Assembly (NCBI GenBank): GCA_937890045.1
Contig: CALBXV010000138.1
Location: 1 to 13,604, forward strand
DNA length: 13,604 nucleotides
Direction of reading: 5' to 3'
Origin: an uncultured archaeon
Lineage (GTDB): Archaea; Thermoproteota; Nitrososphaeria; Nitrososphaerales; CALBXV01
Below the pieces are notes generated by a model. It did not search any database. It was not told where the DNA came from and worked only from the letters and a program-made list of their open reading frames with translations. Positions within the stretch are counted from its first letter, which is position 1, and the number at the start of each line of letters is the position of its first letter. Positions 1-8,409 of the stretch are shown in pieces. Both the position numbers and the translations under genes were made by a program.

Positions 1-18
1 GAACACTATTGTTCTACT

Positions 19-26
19 ATAAATAT
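19..26 (-). promoter_or_regulatory. Intergenic ATATTTAT element (copy 1)
   Basis: Reads GTAGATATTTATAGTAG on the gene strand, 14 bp after the stop of the 304-residue gene and pointing to a gene beyond the left edge. No terminator is visible in the 40 bases to the edge. Confidence 0.4.
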
Positions 27-40
27 CTACTAAACATATT

Positions 41-955
41 TTAATTAAATCCATCACCTAAATCTATAATACCGGCAGCATTTGTTGTAGCAAAAGTTCC
101 TAAACCATCAATAGTAATAGATGCACTTGCTATTGCATTAGTTGCTGTTTGTTGTGCTACTCTCATTGCACCACTTATAATTAAAGTATCAGACCCACTA
201 GCTAAACTATCCATAAGAGTTTGTCCTCTAATAGTTAATGAACCTGAAATATCTAATGAACCGGTTATTTTTAAATCATCTCCTGTAGAAAAATAAGAAC
301 CGGTTTTATCAAATGGTGTAGTTGTACCAAGTTTTATATCTAAAGTTGTTCCTGCATATTGATTAACTGACATAAAGACATATTGTGAATCAGTTGGATC
401 ATATGCACTACTACTAAATTGTACTACTCCTGTTTTATAATCAAATGAGTAATTATTTGTAGAAACTATATCATCTGAACTTAAAGAGCTTGTTTGTGCA
501 CTTGAACTAACAGTTGATGATAAAAATAAAGCTGACAAATACCCTGGAGTAGCATCTTCTACTGTAGAAGTTGCTAATGAAGCTACAGAATATTTCGGTG
601 AAATAAAATTTGTTTGTTGATTATCATTAATTAACTGAGCACCAACTCCATCATCACTTCCAGTTGGGTTTAAAAAGAACCAAACTTCATTATTAACATT
701 TGATTTAGTCAATTTATGTCTATACCAATATTTTAATACAGAATTCCCCCCTACAGAATAAGTTGTTCCTTTTTGAGAACTACCACTAAATGGTAAAGAG
801 CTTGAAGGGATTAAATTTTGGTCTGCATAAATTTCAGACGCGTTGATATCAAATGTACTTGTAAATGCTTCTTGAGCATCAGTTAAAGTATTATGAGTAT
901 ATCTCCTTGATACTATTAATCTAATTGCTTTCTTTGTTTTATCTATAAATCCCAT
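41..955 (-). CDS. Fibre-associated structural protein
   Basis: 304 residues, not assigned to a known family. The ATG follows AGAGA about 6 nt upstream, 8 bp after the large fibre gene. The N-terminus is basic (MGFIDKTKKAIRLIVSRRYT), then EAFTSTFDINASEIYADQNL and a serine-rich body. The middle has YKTGVVQFSSSAYDPTDSQY. The C-terminal quarter again has the beta repeat DLKITGSLDISGSLTIRGQT, linking it to the three fibre-like proteins upstream. It ends TNAAGIIDLGDGFN. It is probably a further fibre segment or the adaptor that joins the large fibre to the particle. No signal peptide or membrane span is seen. The gene is complete. Confidence 0.65.
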   Translation of the reverse strand: MGFIDKTKKAIRLIVSRRYTHNTLTDAQEAFTSTFDINASEIYADQNLIPSSSLPFSGSSQKGTTYSVGGNSVLKYWYRHKLTKSNVNNEVWFFLNPTGSDDGVGAQLINDNQQTNFISPKYSVASLATSTVEDATPGYLSALFLSSTVSSSAQTSSLSSDDIVSTNNYSFDYKTGVVQFSSSAYDPTDSQYVFMSVNQYAGTTLDIKLGTTTPFDKTGSYFSTGDDLKITGSLDISGSLTIRGQTLMDSLASGSDTLIISGAMRVAQQTATNAIASASITIDGLGTFATTNAAGIIDLGDGFN

Positions 956-963
956 TTTTATCT

Positions 964-3792
964 CTAACTAAAAGTTAATGTTATACCTGTTACTGGAGTT
1001 GGATTCCCTCTATATCTAAGTATCACGTACAACTCATTATCATTACTATCTAAATACATTCCATCTGCATTTCTTATTGGAAGAGTATATGTAGTAGTTG
1101 ATTTACTTCCACCAGTATTTCCATATAAATTTAATGTTTCGTTGAATGGATTTTTAAAATAATCTCTAGATATATTACTTGAAATTACATTACTTGTCAA
1201 TTCTGAAGGGTCATATATTCTCGCTGTTGATAATTCACTATTTGCGCCACTACCACTTGCAGAACTTTTAAATAGTAAGGCAGCTGCGACAGAATTATCT
1301 GTGGTCGCGTCCCAGTTAACTAAAGTTGCGCCAGTATCTATAGTCATAGATGTTTTTGTTCCACTTGTTTGAAATCTTCTAATATAATATTTATATGAAC
1401 CACTTCCATGACCTGAAAACCAATAACTATAACTACCACTTGGGTTTACTAAAAATCCTGGCTTTACTTGTAAATCATGTTCACCTATAACACGATTTGC
1501 TGTGCTTCTATCTACAGTATAAGTAGTAGTAAACGCATCACCATTAAATCCTAATACATTATTATTTAATTTTATTCTATAACTCTCACCAGTAAATGCT
1601 TCACTTGTTCCTGTCAATGATCCACCATCATAACCTTGAGCTCTCTGATAAACTGCCATTGAACCACTTGAACTTGGTTGTCCAAAAGAACTACCTGTAT
1701 GATAATAAAAAGTATATGTTGCTAATGTAGAACGGCTTGATGCTCTATTTCTTCCTCGTACACCAACTGTAAATGTAGAATCACTAACTCCAGATTGATT
1801 TATGTTTTCTCCAGTAGTTCCGCTCAAGGTATATGTAGCGTTAAATCTCACAACATCTCTTCTTGTTGGAACTGCACTTGTTGCTCTAACTGAACCACTA
1901 TCTGATGACCAAACTGCAGCTGCTGTTTGTATTGTACCGCCACTTGTACTTACACCATCTACTCCAGCTGTTGCTGTAACTGACCCGACACCAACTGAAC
2001 CTATATTGTCATCTACTAATGTTGTTGATGCTGCATACATTGGGTCAAATAACCCACGAACTGAAGCACTTATATGATATGTGGCTCCAATCAAGTAAGG
2101 TACACCACTTAAACTTCTACTTGTTGCAGTTAAATAACTTTGTGTTACTTGTGATATTGATAAACTATTAGTTCCTATATCACTTTCTATTTGATCAATT
2201 GGTGCCCAAAAATTATTTGTTGTAGTTCCAGATTTATACACATAATCTGCTTGTGAACCAGTTTTTATACCAACACTCAATCCATGAAAATTATAATATC
2301 CACTTGATGAAACACTTGTAAAACTTGTTTCAGATGCATGATATTTACGAGTAAGTGTGCCTGACATTGAAGTACCACCTACATCTGCAAATTTACCATC
2401 TTGATATGCTGATGGAATAACTGCTGGTTGTGATGTAACTAATTTTGTTAAAGTCAATCCGTTTGATGAACCAAAAGAACTTATTGATAAATCTTTAAAA
2501 GATTGTGTTGTGTATGTATTTGATGATGATGGGTTTGCCACACTCCCCGTATCACTAAATGATTGTGTTGCCACTACCCTAACATCAAATTGTGTAGCTC
2601 CACCACTTGTTAATCCACCTAAACCAAATAATTCACTATCTGCAGATGAACTAACACCACTTGAACCTCCTGAATTAGAATCAAAATCTATATAATAAGA
2701 ATTACCATTATCATGATACGCTGAAATACCACTGAAAATAGTTCCGCCTTCTGTCACCCAATTCTTAGTAACTAAATATTTCATAGTTGCATTTGAACTA
2801 TCGTAACTTTGTGGTAAATATCCATCTACACTATCTGTACCACCTAAACTAGTTTCATTTGTATCTACACTATTAAAATTTTTAGTATTTGGTGCCGCAT
2901 CTGCAACATCTAAAGAATGACTTAATACACCAGACATAAATCTTAAAATTTCAGAAACGTGTGATGTATTATCAAAATTATTAAAATAACTACCTTCTAA
3001 ATTACTACCCCACAAATTAGATGTTGGATAACCATTAGTAATATTGTTTGCTGTTATAGTTGTAGAGCTTGTCGGTGCACTTGTAGCAGTAATTGAACCG
3101 GAGAGGTTAACGCTTCCTGTGATTTCATGTACATTATCAGATTTTAATCTTAATTTTACTTTATCGTCTGTTTCACCATCTATTCTAAAAATTATAGTAC
3201 TATTATCTCCATCAGCATTAATATCTGCTGACATTGTAAGGTGAGTATTTTTAGTATTGATATCACCTGCAGGTATCCACGCAGAACCATCAAAGAGTTT
3301 TAACAGACCATCAGTTGTATTATAATACATCATACCCTTTTCAGAAGTACTTAGATTAGACGGATCGCTTGAAGCCGAGGGTAACATCATTCCCGCTTTT
3401 CCGTCCATTAATACAGTAAGAGAAGAACTTGCGTGTAAACTACCAGTTTGACCAACTAATGCTCGCCCTACATATAAATCTTTCCATTGTTTTGCTGTAG
3501 TTCCTAAATCATATGTAATATCTGTGTTTGGTATAAGATTAGAAGTCAAATCTGCTGTTATACTAACAGAGTCCGTATCTGCATCTCCAATAGTTAAATT
3601 ACCACCAATTACTGTATCACCATCAACATTCAAATATCCAAATGAACCAGTTGAAGTTACTGAACCACTTATATTTCCTGAAGCTTCTATATTAGACGTT
3701 ACACTTAAAGAACCCGTAACTCCAGCGCTACCAGAAACCTGTAATGACCCTGTTAGAATAGTATCTAATTGTTTTAACTTAATTAACGCCAT
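964..3792 (-). CDS. Large fibre-like virion protein
   Basis: 942 residues, the largest gene here, with AGGA 6 nt before its ATG inside the upstream ORF. The first 60 residues carry the repeated TGSL-x-V-SGS pattern (ILTGSLQVSGSAGVTGSLSV) that predicts short beta strands in a fibre. Then come NTDITYDLGTTAKQWKDLYV (about 88-107) and GMMYYNTTDGLLKLFDGSAW (about 153-172), two motifs common in tail fibres of marine phages. The rest is serine-, threonine- and glycine-rich with many aromatic residues, probably several beta-sandwich domains, ending NELYVILRYRGNPTPVTGIT. I see no S74 chaperone, hydrolase or collagen-like region. A receptor-binding or distal fibre role is inferred from composition and place. 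The middle (about 250-900) is unrecognised. Confidence 0.7.
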   Translation of the reverse strand: MALIKLKQLDTILTGSLQVSGSAGVTGSLSVTSNIEASGNISGSVTSTGSFGYLNVDGDTVIGGNLTIGDADTDSVSITADLTSNLIPNTDITYDLGTTAKQWKDLYVGRALVGQTGSLHASSSLTVLMDGKAGMMLPSASSDPSNLSTSEKGMMYYNTTDGLLKLFDGSAWIPAGDINTKNTHLTMSADINADGDNSTIIFRIDGETDDKVKLRLKSDNVHEITGSVNLSGSITATSAPTSSTTITANNITNGYPTSNLWGSNLEGSYFNNFDNTSHVSEILRFMSGVLSHSLDVADAAPNTKNFNSVDTNETSLGGTDSVDGYLPQSYDSSNATMKYLVTKNWVTEGGTIFSGISAYHDNGNSYYIDFDSNSGGSSGVSSSADSELFGLGGLTSGGATQFDVRVVATQSFSDTGSVANPSSSNTYTTQSFKDLSISSFGSSNGLTLTKLVTSQPAVIPSAYQDGKFADVGGTSMSGTLTRKYHASETSFTSVSSSGYYNFHGLSVGIKTGSQADYVYKSGTTTNNFWAPIDQIESDIGTNSLSISQVTQSYLTATSRSLSGVPYLIGATYHISASVRGLFDPMYAASTTLVDDNIGSVGVGSVTATAGVDGVSTSGGTIQTAAAVWSSDSGSVRATSAVPTRRDVVRFNATYTLSGTTGENINQSGVSDSTFTVGVRGRNRASSRSTLATYTFYYHTGSSFGQPSSSGSMAVYQRAQGYDGGSLTGTSEAFTGESYRIKLNNNVLGFNGDAFTTTYTVDRSTANRVIGEHDLQVKPGFLVNPSGSYSYWFSGHGSGSYKYYIRRFQTSGTKTSMTIDTGATLVNWDATTDNSVAAALLFKSSASGSGANSELSTARIYDPSELTSNVISSNISRDYFKNPFNETLNLYGNTGGSKSTTTYTLPIRNADGMYLDSNDNELYVILRYRGNPTPVTGITLTFS

Positions 3793-4067
3793 TCAGCTTC
3801 CTTACGTTTTAATATTGTTTGTTCTTTTCGCTCTTCCCAATACAAAGTCATTCCTTGTGAAATATTTTTCTTGTGTACTCTACTCTTTGGTTGTTTCATT
3901 TTTTCAATAGTATCCACCGTAAGTTTTCTATCCATTTGTGCACAAGATTTACATACAGTATTATTTCCTACTGCTCTGTCAAAAGTATCTTTTCGTGTAT
4001 ATGTAATTATTCTTCCACAATCTGGACACTTCCTATTCTTTCTATCTGGCCAAGTTCGCTTTCTCAT
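3783..4067 (-). CDS. Small zinc-finger / NUMOD3-like protein, possible homing-endonuclease remnant
   Basis: 94 residues from the ATG at 4067. A TTG at 4082 would add five residues, but neither start has a clear ribosome site. CPDC (residues 14-17) and CKSC (39-42) form a four-cysteine zinc-binding module with RAVGNNTVCKSC between them. A basic helical repeat follows, with TIEKMKQPKSRVHKKNISQG and a second partial unit TLYWEERK, resembling NUMOD3, the DNA-binding helix of HNH and GIY-YIG homing endonucleases. No HNH or GIY-YIG nuclease core is visible, so it is a stand-alone DNA-binding protein, a partner of a split nuclease, or a decayed remnant. Its last 10 bp overlap the start of the large fibre gene, whose ribosome site (AGGA) lies within it. 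Confidence 0.6.
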   Translation of the reverse strand: MRKRTWPDRKNRKCPDCGRIITYTRKDTFDRAVGNNTVCKSCAQMDRKLTVDTIEKMKQPKSRVHKKNISQGMTLYWEERKEQTILKRKEAEWR

Positions 4068-4071
4068 ATTA

Positions 4072-4079
4072 ATAAATAT
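4072..4079 (-). promoter_or_regulatory. Intergenic ATATTTAT element (copy 2)
   Basis: Reads TTGATATTTATTAATATG on the gene strand, ending 4 nt before the ATG at 4067 of the zinc-finger ORF. If it is a promoter, it would give a leaderless message for that ORF, or mainly serve the large fibre gene that starts at 3792. Confidence 0.4.
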
Positions 4080-4106
4080 CAATAAGTAGTAAAAGAAAAG
4101 TAGATT

Positions 4107-4937
4107 CTACGAATTAAATTTACCAAAACTAACTATTTCATCTGCCACTTCCAAATTATATCCTAATGTACTATTATTTACTTTTAACAGGAAAGTAGAA
4201 CCACTTTGCTCTATATTTAAAGAATCATTTTCCATAATTGCTCCATTAAGAAAAAACATAAAATCATTTACAGTAGTTCCAGTATAACCCGAGGGGGCCG
4301 ATGCAGATAATGCACTAAAACTAGCTGTACTAACACTTACAAAACTTCCTGTGTGAGCAAAACTTTTTCGTTGATAAGTATTTATAGTTTTTGTGTTCAA
4401 TGTAGCATAAGTTTCTATTGCATTTTCTGTAACTGTTGCCGTAGTACTACTGTCTGCTAATGTAGTATCGTCTGATATTTCTGTAATTTTATATGCATTT
4501 AAAGTTAACGAACCTGTTGTCAACATACTACCAGTTATATAATGATTATCATCTAAAGTATCTCCAAAAACTGTACTACCGCTTTCAAATAATGTAACTG
4601 ATTGTGTAAGTGCACTTTCTATTTTTTCTGCTGTTAATGTACCGTCTACTGTTAAATTACCATTATTTGTAAAATTACTTGAGACTATAAGATTACCCGT
4701 TTGAGTAAATGAACCTGTAATTGTATTACTATTTAAGCGTAAATTTCCATTATCTATAATAACTGGACTAGTTGTAAGTTGATTAAAAACTACATCTGAA
4801 GTTTTTGCTACTGCTTGACCTATAGAAATGTCAACACTTCTAGCTTGTTTACCAAATAATTCAGTACCAGATAAATTTACTGTAACTCCAGTATTTGCTT
4901 GGAAAACTATCGGTTCTTTAAAACTAATATCAGCCAC
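4107..4937 (-). CDS. Fibre-like protein, paralogue of gp15-like C-terminal half
   Basis: 276 residues. It starts at a GTG with GGAG 7 nt upstream; that ribosome site overlaps the previous gene's TAG. It aligns along its whole length with residues 286-562 of the preceding protein: SIGQAVA near residue 38, DGTLTAE, ESGSTVFGDTLDDNHYITGS, MTEIS/ITEIS with DSS and VTENA, TASF with SASAPSG, NDFMFFLNG, and the end IEQSGSTFLLKVNNSTLGYN ... GKFNS. Even the last 12 coding bases (TTTAATTCGTAG) are the same. The repeated TGS/TGN turns suggest a trimeric beta-rich fibre or knob. No enzymatic domain is seen. It is probably a virion fibre or an adaptor beside the neck or tail, and a tandem duplication explains its origin. 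Confidence 0.75.
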   Translation of the reverse strand: MADISFKEPIVFQANTGVTVNLSGTELFGKQARSVDISIGQAVAKTSDVVFNQLTTSPVIIDNGNLRLNSNTITGSFTQTGNLIVSSNFTNNGNLTVDGTLTAEKIESALTQSVTLFESGSTVFGDTLDDNHYITGSMLTTGSLTLNAYKITEISDDTTLADSSTTATVTENAIETYATLNTKTINTYQRKSFAHTGSFVSVSTASFSALSASAPSGYTGTTVNDFMFFLNGAIMENDSLNIEQSGSTFLLKVNNSTLGYNLEVADEIVSFGKFNS

Positions 4938-4947
4938 AATTTATCTC

Positions 4948-6636
4948 CTACGAATTAAACTTACCTATAGCCAATACCTCATCATCTAACTCTAAATCAT
5001 AACCTATACTATCATTATCAACTTTTAATAAAAGTACACTCCCACTTTGTTCTATTTCAAGAGCATCATGTTCCATATATTGACTATTAATAAAAAATAT
5101 AAAATCGTTTTCTGAAGTAGCAGTCATACCACTTGGTGCGGAAGCGGTAACTGCAGTAAAACTCGCAGTTGCTGGTACTGTAATTGAACTGGTTGTTTTA
5201 AAATATTGTTTTCTTAAATAAGTTTGTTGAGTAACTGAATTATCATCAACATAAGTTTTCACTGCGTTTTCTGTAACTAAAGTAGTAGCGCTACTATCAG
5301 TTAATGAAGTATCATTTGAAATCTCTGTCATATTTGCACTAGCATTTAAAGCTAATGAACCAGTCATTAATAAACTACCAGTAAAATGATGTGTATCGTC
5401 TGTAGTATCACCAAACTTCGTTGAACCACTTGAATAAATTATAGACGCTGAAACAAATTCTGTATGATATTCTTGTGCAGTTAAAGTACCAGCTATAGTA
5501 GCGTTACCATTTACATTAAAATTTCCAGTAGTAGTAACTGAACCAGTAATATTAATATCACCTGTAATACTTCCACCATCATATGTAGTACTATCTAATA
5601 CTAAAGAACTTGCAGATACTTGAGCAAAAGTTACATTATCTGTAGTCGCGACGGCTTGTCCTATTGAAATTGTTTGGTCTACTCTACTACTTCCATCAAA
5701 TTCAACTCCATCACTAGAAAGAGTTATACCTGTACCTTGATTAAAAGTTAATGGATAACTTACTGATACACCCAATGTTTCTATTTCTGTTCCCCCACCA
5801 AGACTTTTTACCTCATCCGCCAACCCATCTAAAAATGTTCCTGTTCTACCTGTTGTTTGAGTTATTATTGTGTCTGCTTCGGCTCCAAAAATAACTTTCT
5901 TCGGTGATAAAAACTTTTGAGTGGTTGAGCGATGGTCAAAATTTCCTTCTGGTAATAAATAACCTCTTAAAGTAACTGAAAAATTAGTCCTTACTAATCG
6001 TTCTACATCACTAACTTCTGTTGCATCTGTAAAACTATCAACTCGACTTCTAAATCTTAACTTATCTGGGTCTCCCCAATATGCTCCATCAGAATATGTA
6101 ATTCTTTCAACAATTTTATTCATTTGTTCTATATATGAAGTCCAAATAATAAAATCATAAGTTAATGTTACATAATCAGGTAAAGCTACATTATAATATT
6201 CTCTTTGAGGTAATAACCCAATTTGTGTAGACATATTATCATATCTATTCTCTTGAGTAAACTTTTTTTCAAAAGTATAAAATAAATGTGGATTATTTGC
6301 ATCTAATTTATCTTGTGGAATCATCTCATCTTTTTCAATAGATGTTCTACGATATGCAATAACTGGTGTGATAACTTGTCTTTTTTTGTCTCGCATAAAA
6401 CCATCACGTTTTATTGCTTTCCATCGTTCTGGTGATGCATACATAGTTGGAACTTTTACATTTTCACCGTTATCTTTTACAGATGGTTTAATTACATTTT
6501 CAAAATAAAACATAATTGCACTATCCATATCCATCAAAGTTACTGATGGTGTTTTCATATCTTCTTTGGACCTTGAATACAAATATCCTCTATTTAGAAC
6601 ACGTTGTTTTCGTGGTAACGGTTTAGTTTTTGCCAT
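4948..6636 (-). CDS. 15: gp15-like tail-sheath terminator fused to fibre-like domain
   Basis: 562 residues, about twice T4 gp15 (272). Residues 1-245 look like gp15, which caps the contracted-tail sheath and tube and joins the tail to the neck: KVPTMYASPERW at 61-72 (T4 RVPITYASKEHF), YVTLTYDFIIWTSYIEQMNK at 155-174 (T4 MIYELSIFTRYEDDMFQ), and LVRTNFSVTLRGYLLPE at 214-230 (T4 RRRIEWSLTFEVNGWMYPP). A linker follows at about 246-285. Residues 286-562 are a serine-, threonine- and glycine-rich beta module with TGSL repeats, ending GKFNS. This half is a clear paralogue of the whole next protein. The frame is unbroken across the junction. A neck-mounted fibre is the natural inference. Confidence 0.75.
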   Translation of the reverse strand: MAKTKPLPRKQRVLNRGYLYSRSKEDMKTPSVTLMDMDSAIMFYFENVIKPSVKDNGENVKVPTMYASPERWKAIKRDGFMRDKKRQVITPVIAYRRTSIEKDEMIPQDKLDANNPHLFYTFEKKFTQENRYDNMSTQIGLLPQREYYNVALPDYVTLTYDFIIWTSYIEQMNKIVERITYSDGAYWGDPDKLRFRSRVDSFTDATEVSDVERLVRTNFSVTLRGYLLPEGNFDHRSTTQKFLSPKKVIFGAEADTIITQTTGRTGTFLDGLADEVKSLGGGTEIETLGVSVSYPLTFNQGTGITLSSDGVEFDGSSRVDQTISIGQAVATTDNVTFAQVSASSLVLDSTTYDGGSITGDINITGSVTTTGNFNVNGNATIAGTLTAQEYHTEFVSASIIYSSGSTKFGDTTDDTHHFTGSLLMTGSLALNASANMTEISNDTSLTDSSATTLVTENAVKTYVDDNSVTQQTYLRKQYFKTTSSITVPATASFTAVTASAPSGMTATSENDFIFFINSQYMEHDALEIEQSGSVLLLKVDNDSIGYDLELDDEVLAIGKFNS

Positions 6637-7121
6637 TATATACTTCTCACTCTTTCAATATTTAAATGTGCCATCCTTGCTAAGAAAGCATTACATACAA
6701 CGGAATGATTATTGCTTGTCTGTCCACCAACAAATTGACTTTCATTTATAGAAGAAACTTCCCAGTATCCACTATTCCAATCAATTATATCACCAATTTC
6801 TATAACATAACTAATATCAACTAAAGATTGTCTAAAAAAAGAAAATAATCCTGTTTGTTGTAAATCTGGTCCAAACTCATCAGTTGTTGTAGTTTGTTCA
6901 TCAGCAGTAATTAAACATGCAAGTTGAACTCCTGGTTTATATACTTTACCTTCGGCTGATTCACCATACATATTAGTTTCTGTATCATATACTGATACTT
7001 TATACACTACTACGGTCTGATTTATTATACCATCTTTACCAACGTTTAAATCACCTATCAATTCTTGATTGAATTTTTTTATTGTATCTATGTCCTTTTG
7101 AGGATAGTAACGACTTGCCAT
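6636..7121 (-). CDS. 14: Neck protein, gp14-like
   Basis: 161 residues, against 256 in T4. The start ATG has AGGA 7 nt upstream that overlaps the previous stop. Segments in the same order as T4 gp14 can be seen: TVVVYKVSVYDTETNMYGES near residue 36 (T4 has a VxxYYVP...IFGED stretch), then FFRQSLVDISYVIEIGDIID and WNSGYWEVSSINE (T4: EGDLIYFP...FEINWVE). The long C-terminal extension of T4 gp14 is absent. The product would join gp13 at the head-tail junction. It is coupled to the next gene by a TAATG overlap. The homology is judged by eye, so it is probable rather than certain. Confidence 0.62.
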   Translation of the reverse strand: MASRYYPQKDIDTIKKFNQELIGDLNVGKDGIINQTVVVYKVSVYDTETNMYGESAEGKVYKPGVQLACLITADEQTTTTDEFGPDLQQTGLFSFFRQSLVDISYVIEIGDIIDWNSGYWEVSSINESQFVGGQTSNNHSVVCNAFLARMAHLNIERVRSI

Positions 7122-7125
7122 TTGA

Positions 7126-8283
7126 TTATCCTATGTATATTGGATATGGAATTTTATTTAACTTCTCCTGTAAGAATTCTGCTTCGTCTTTATCAGCTTC
7201 TAACAACGCTTTTCTACTTGTTTGTTCCAACATTTCTCTAAGTTCTGTTACAAGTTGCTCTTTTTCAGCAGCTGCTTCTGACCGTAGCGTTTCTCCATCT
7301 AAAGTTGTATCTGCGTTTGGTATAGGAATTGTCCCATATTTACTTCGTATAAGACCTAATAATTCCTTACATAAAGCTAAACCATATTTTCTAATCCATT
7401 GTTTACCAACGTCATTGATAAACTTGTATTCCATATTATCATATGGTATATTTGAGTAATCAGAAATAACATTAGCAGAACCACTATATTCTGTTGTTAA
7501 AGGATTATCTCTATCTGAAGTATTGATGTAATCAAAATATAAAGTACTACTTTCAGTTGGGTCTGGAAATATTCGTACTTTATTATTTACTAATGAAAAA
7601 CTATATGCAGATTTTCGCATAGAATCATTCATTTCAATAGCTTGTACTCTTAATAAGTCTTCAAATATAGGCATTAAAGTAAATGATACGGCTGGTGAAT
7701 AACCCCCAAAACCAAAACCCTCAATCATATTCATTGTACCATATCCAGTTGTTGCATATGGGTCAAAAAATCTTTGCATTGCTGGTGTACCTTCATAGTA
7801 TATTCGTCTAACTTCAATTGAACCACTTCCACTTCCGTCAACAAATAATGAATTTAAATCATATTCTTGACTTCCACTAGATATAGTAATTGAACCTTTT
7901 TTTATATCAACATTACCACCAACTCCAGCTTCTGTTCCATATTGGTTGGATAACGATACTGTGCGACCCATTGTAGGTGTAACTCTTTTGTGCGTCAAAC
8001 TATTACTTGACCCTGTAGCTCTACCTTGTAATGTTAATAAATTATCTTTTATATTAAACTGATTAACTTGTGCTGAATATTCTGTAACGGCTTCTTCAAA
8101 ACACGCATAAAATGAACCAGATTGCAGTTCAATTGCCATAATCGGATACCCGAGGCGTCTTGCTGACCAATCCGCGAATTTATCAGCAGAAGATGTGAAT
8201 TCATTATCACTATCGTAAAATCCCCAGGGTGTATTACCTGATGCGAATGAACTACTTCCAGCCCAAATTGGTTCTTGTGCCAT
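7126..8283 (-). CDS. 13: Neck protein, gp13-like
   Basis: 385 residues (T4 gp13 is 309). The start ATG has AGGAG 7 nt upstream. The N-terminus is WAGSSSFASGNTPWGFYDSD, then ADWSARRLGYPIMAIELQSG followed by an FEEAVTEYSAQ helix. This RRLGxPxxxIEL pattern followed by an acidic helix is typical of head-tail connector (neck) proteins of T4-like marine phages. The middle is glycine- and serine-rich (about 95-190), with aromatic, structural-protein composition and FGFGGYSPAV. A helical C-terminus (about 320-385) ends EFLQEKLNKIPYPIYIG. In T4, gp13 and gp14 close the filled head and receive the tail. The assignment rests on these motifs and on its place directly before gp14- and gp15-like genes. T4 itself diverges strongly, so the symbol is tentative. 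Confidence 0.6.
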   Translation of the reverse strand: MAQEPIWAGSSSFASGNTPWGFYDSDNEFTSSADKFADWSARRLGYPIMAIELQSGSFYACFEEAVTEYSAQVNQFNIKDNLLTLQGRATGSSNSLTHKRVTPTMGRTVSLSNQYGTEAGVGGNVDIKKGSITISSGSQEYDLNSLFVDGSGSGSIEVRRIYYEGTPAMQRFFDPYATTGYGTMNMIEGFGFGGYSPAVSFTLMPIFEDLLRVQAIEMNDSMRKSAYSFSLVNNKVRIFPDPTESSTLYFDYINTSDRDNPLTTEYSGSANVISDYSNIPYDNMEYKFINDVGKQWIRKYGLALCKELLGLIRSKYGTIPIPNADTTLDGETLRSEAAAEKEQLVTELREMLEQTSRKALLEADKDEAEFLQEKLNKIPYPIYIG

Positions 8284-8315
8284 TTGTTTCTCCTAAAAAA
8301 TGTTATATGTCAATA

Positions 8316-8323
8316 ATAAATAT
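8316..8323 (-). promoter_or_regulatory. Intergenic ATATTTAT element (copy 3), before neck operon
   Basis: Reads TTATATTTATTATTG on the gene strand, between the capsid terminator and the gp13-like gene, ending 32 nt before the ATG. A transcript started a few bases downstream would have a leader of about 27 nt that keeps the AGGAG ribosome site. Of the five copies this one has the most promoter-like position. Confidence 0.5.
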
Positions 8324-8341
8324 AAAGAAGTGTAATAAACA

Positions 8342-8371
8342 AAAAAAGGGAGACCGAAATCTCCCTTTTTT
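8342..8371 (-). terminator. Rho-independent terminator after capsid gene
   Basis: A perfect 12-bp stem (AAAAAAGGGAGA / TCTCCCTTTTTT) with a 6-nt loop, TTTCGG on the gene strand, that contains a UUCG tetraloop. On the gene strand it is followed by an unbroken T-run and then GTTTATT. It lies 38 bp after the capsid stop and separates the head operon from the neck operon. The A-tract and T-tract make it potentially bidirectional. The small inverted repeat TCAGT/ACTGA at 8393-8406 lies just upstream and is much weaker. Confidence 0.9.
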
Positions 8372-8409
8372 ATAGTTGTACCTTAGTACGATTCAGTTAT
8401 TACTGATTA

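Noticed and set aside
1388..1395. Exact T4 late-promoter core TATAAATA on the gene strand
   Set aside because: It lies inside the large fibre gene, encoding Y-K-Y-Y residues, 430 bp before the next start and without other promoter features. It is probably a chance product of codons in AT-rich DNA.
3524..3910. 128-residue plus-strand ORF
   Set aside because: Antisense to the start of the large fibre gene and the zinc-finger ORF, with no ribosome site or recognisable motif. The same holds for plus ORFs at 1802, 2510, 3044, 3871, 6566, 7082 and 8837.
8378..8406. Two tiny inverted repeats after the capsid stop (GTAC/GTAC and TCAGT/ACTGA)
   Set aside because: The stems are 4 and 5 bp and AT-rich, and the 12-bp terminator next to them already explains the region.
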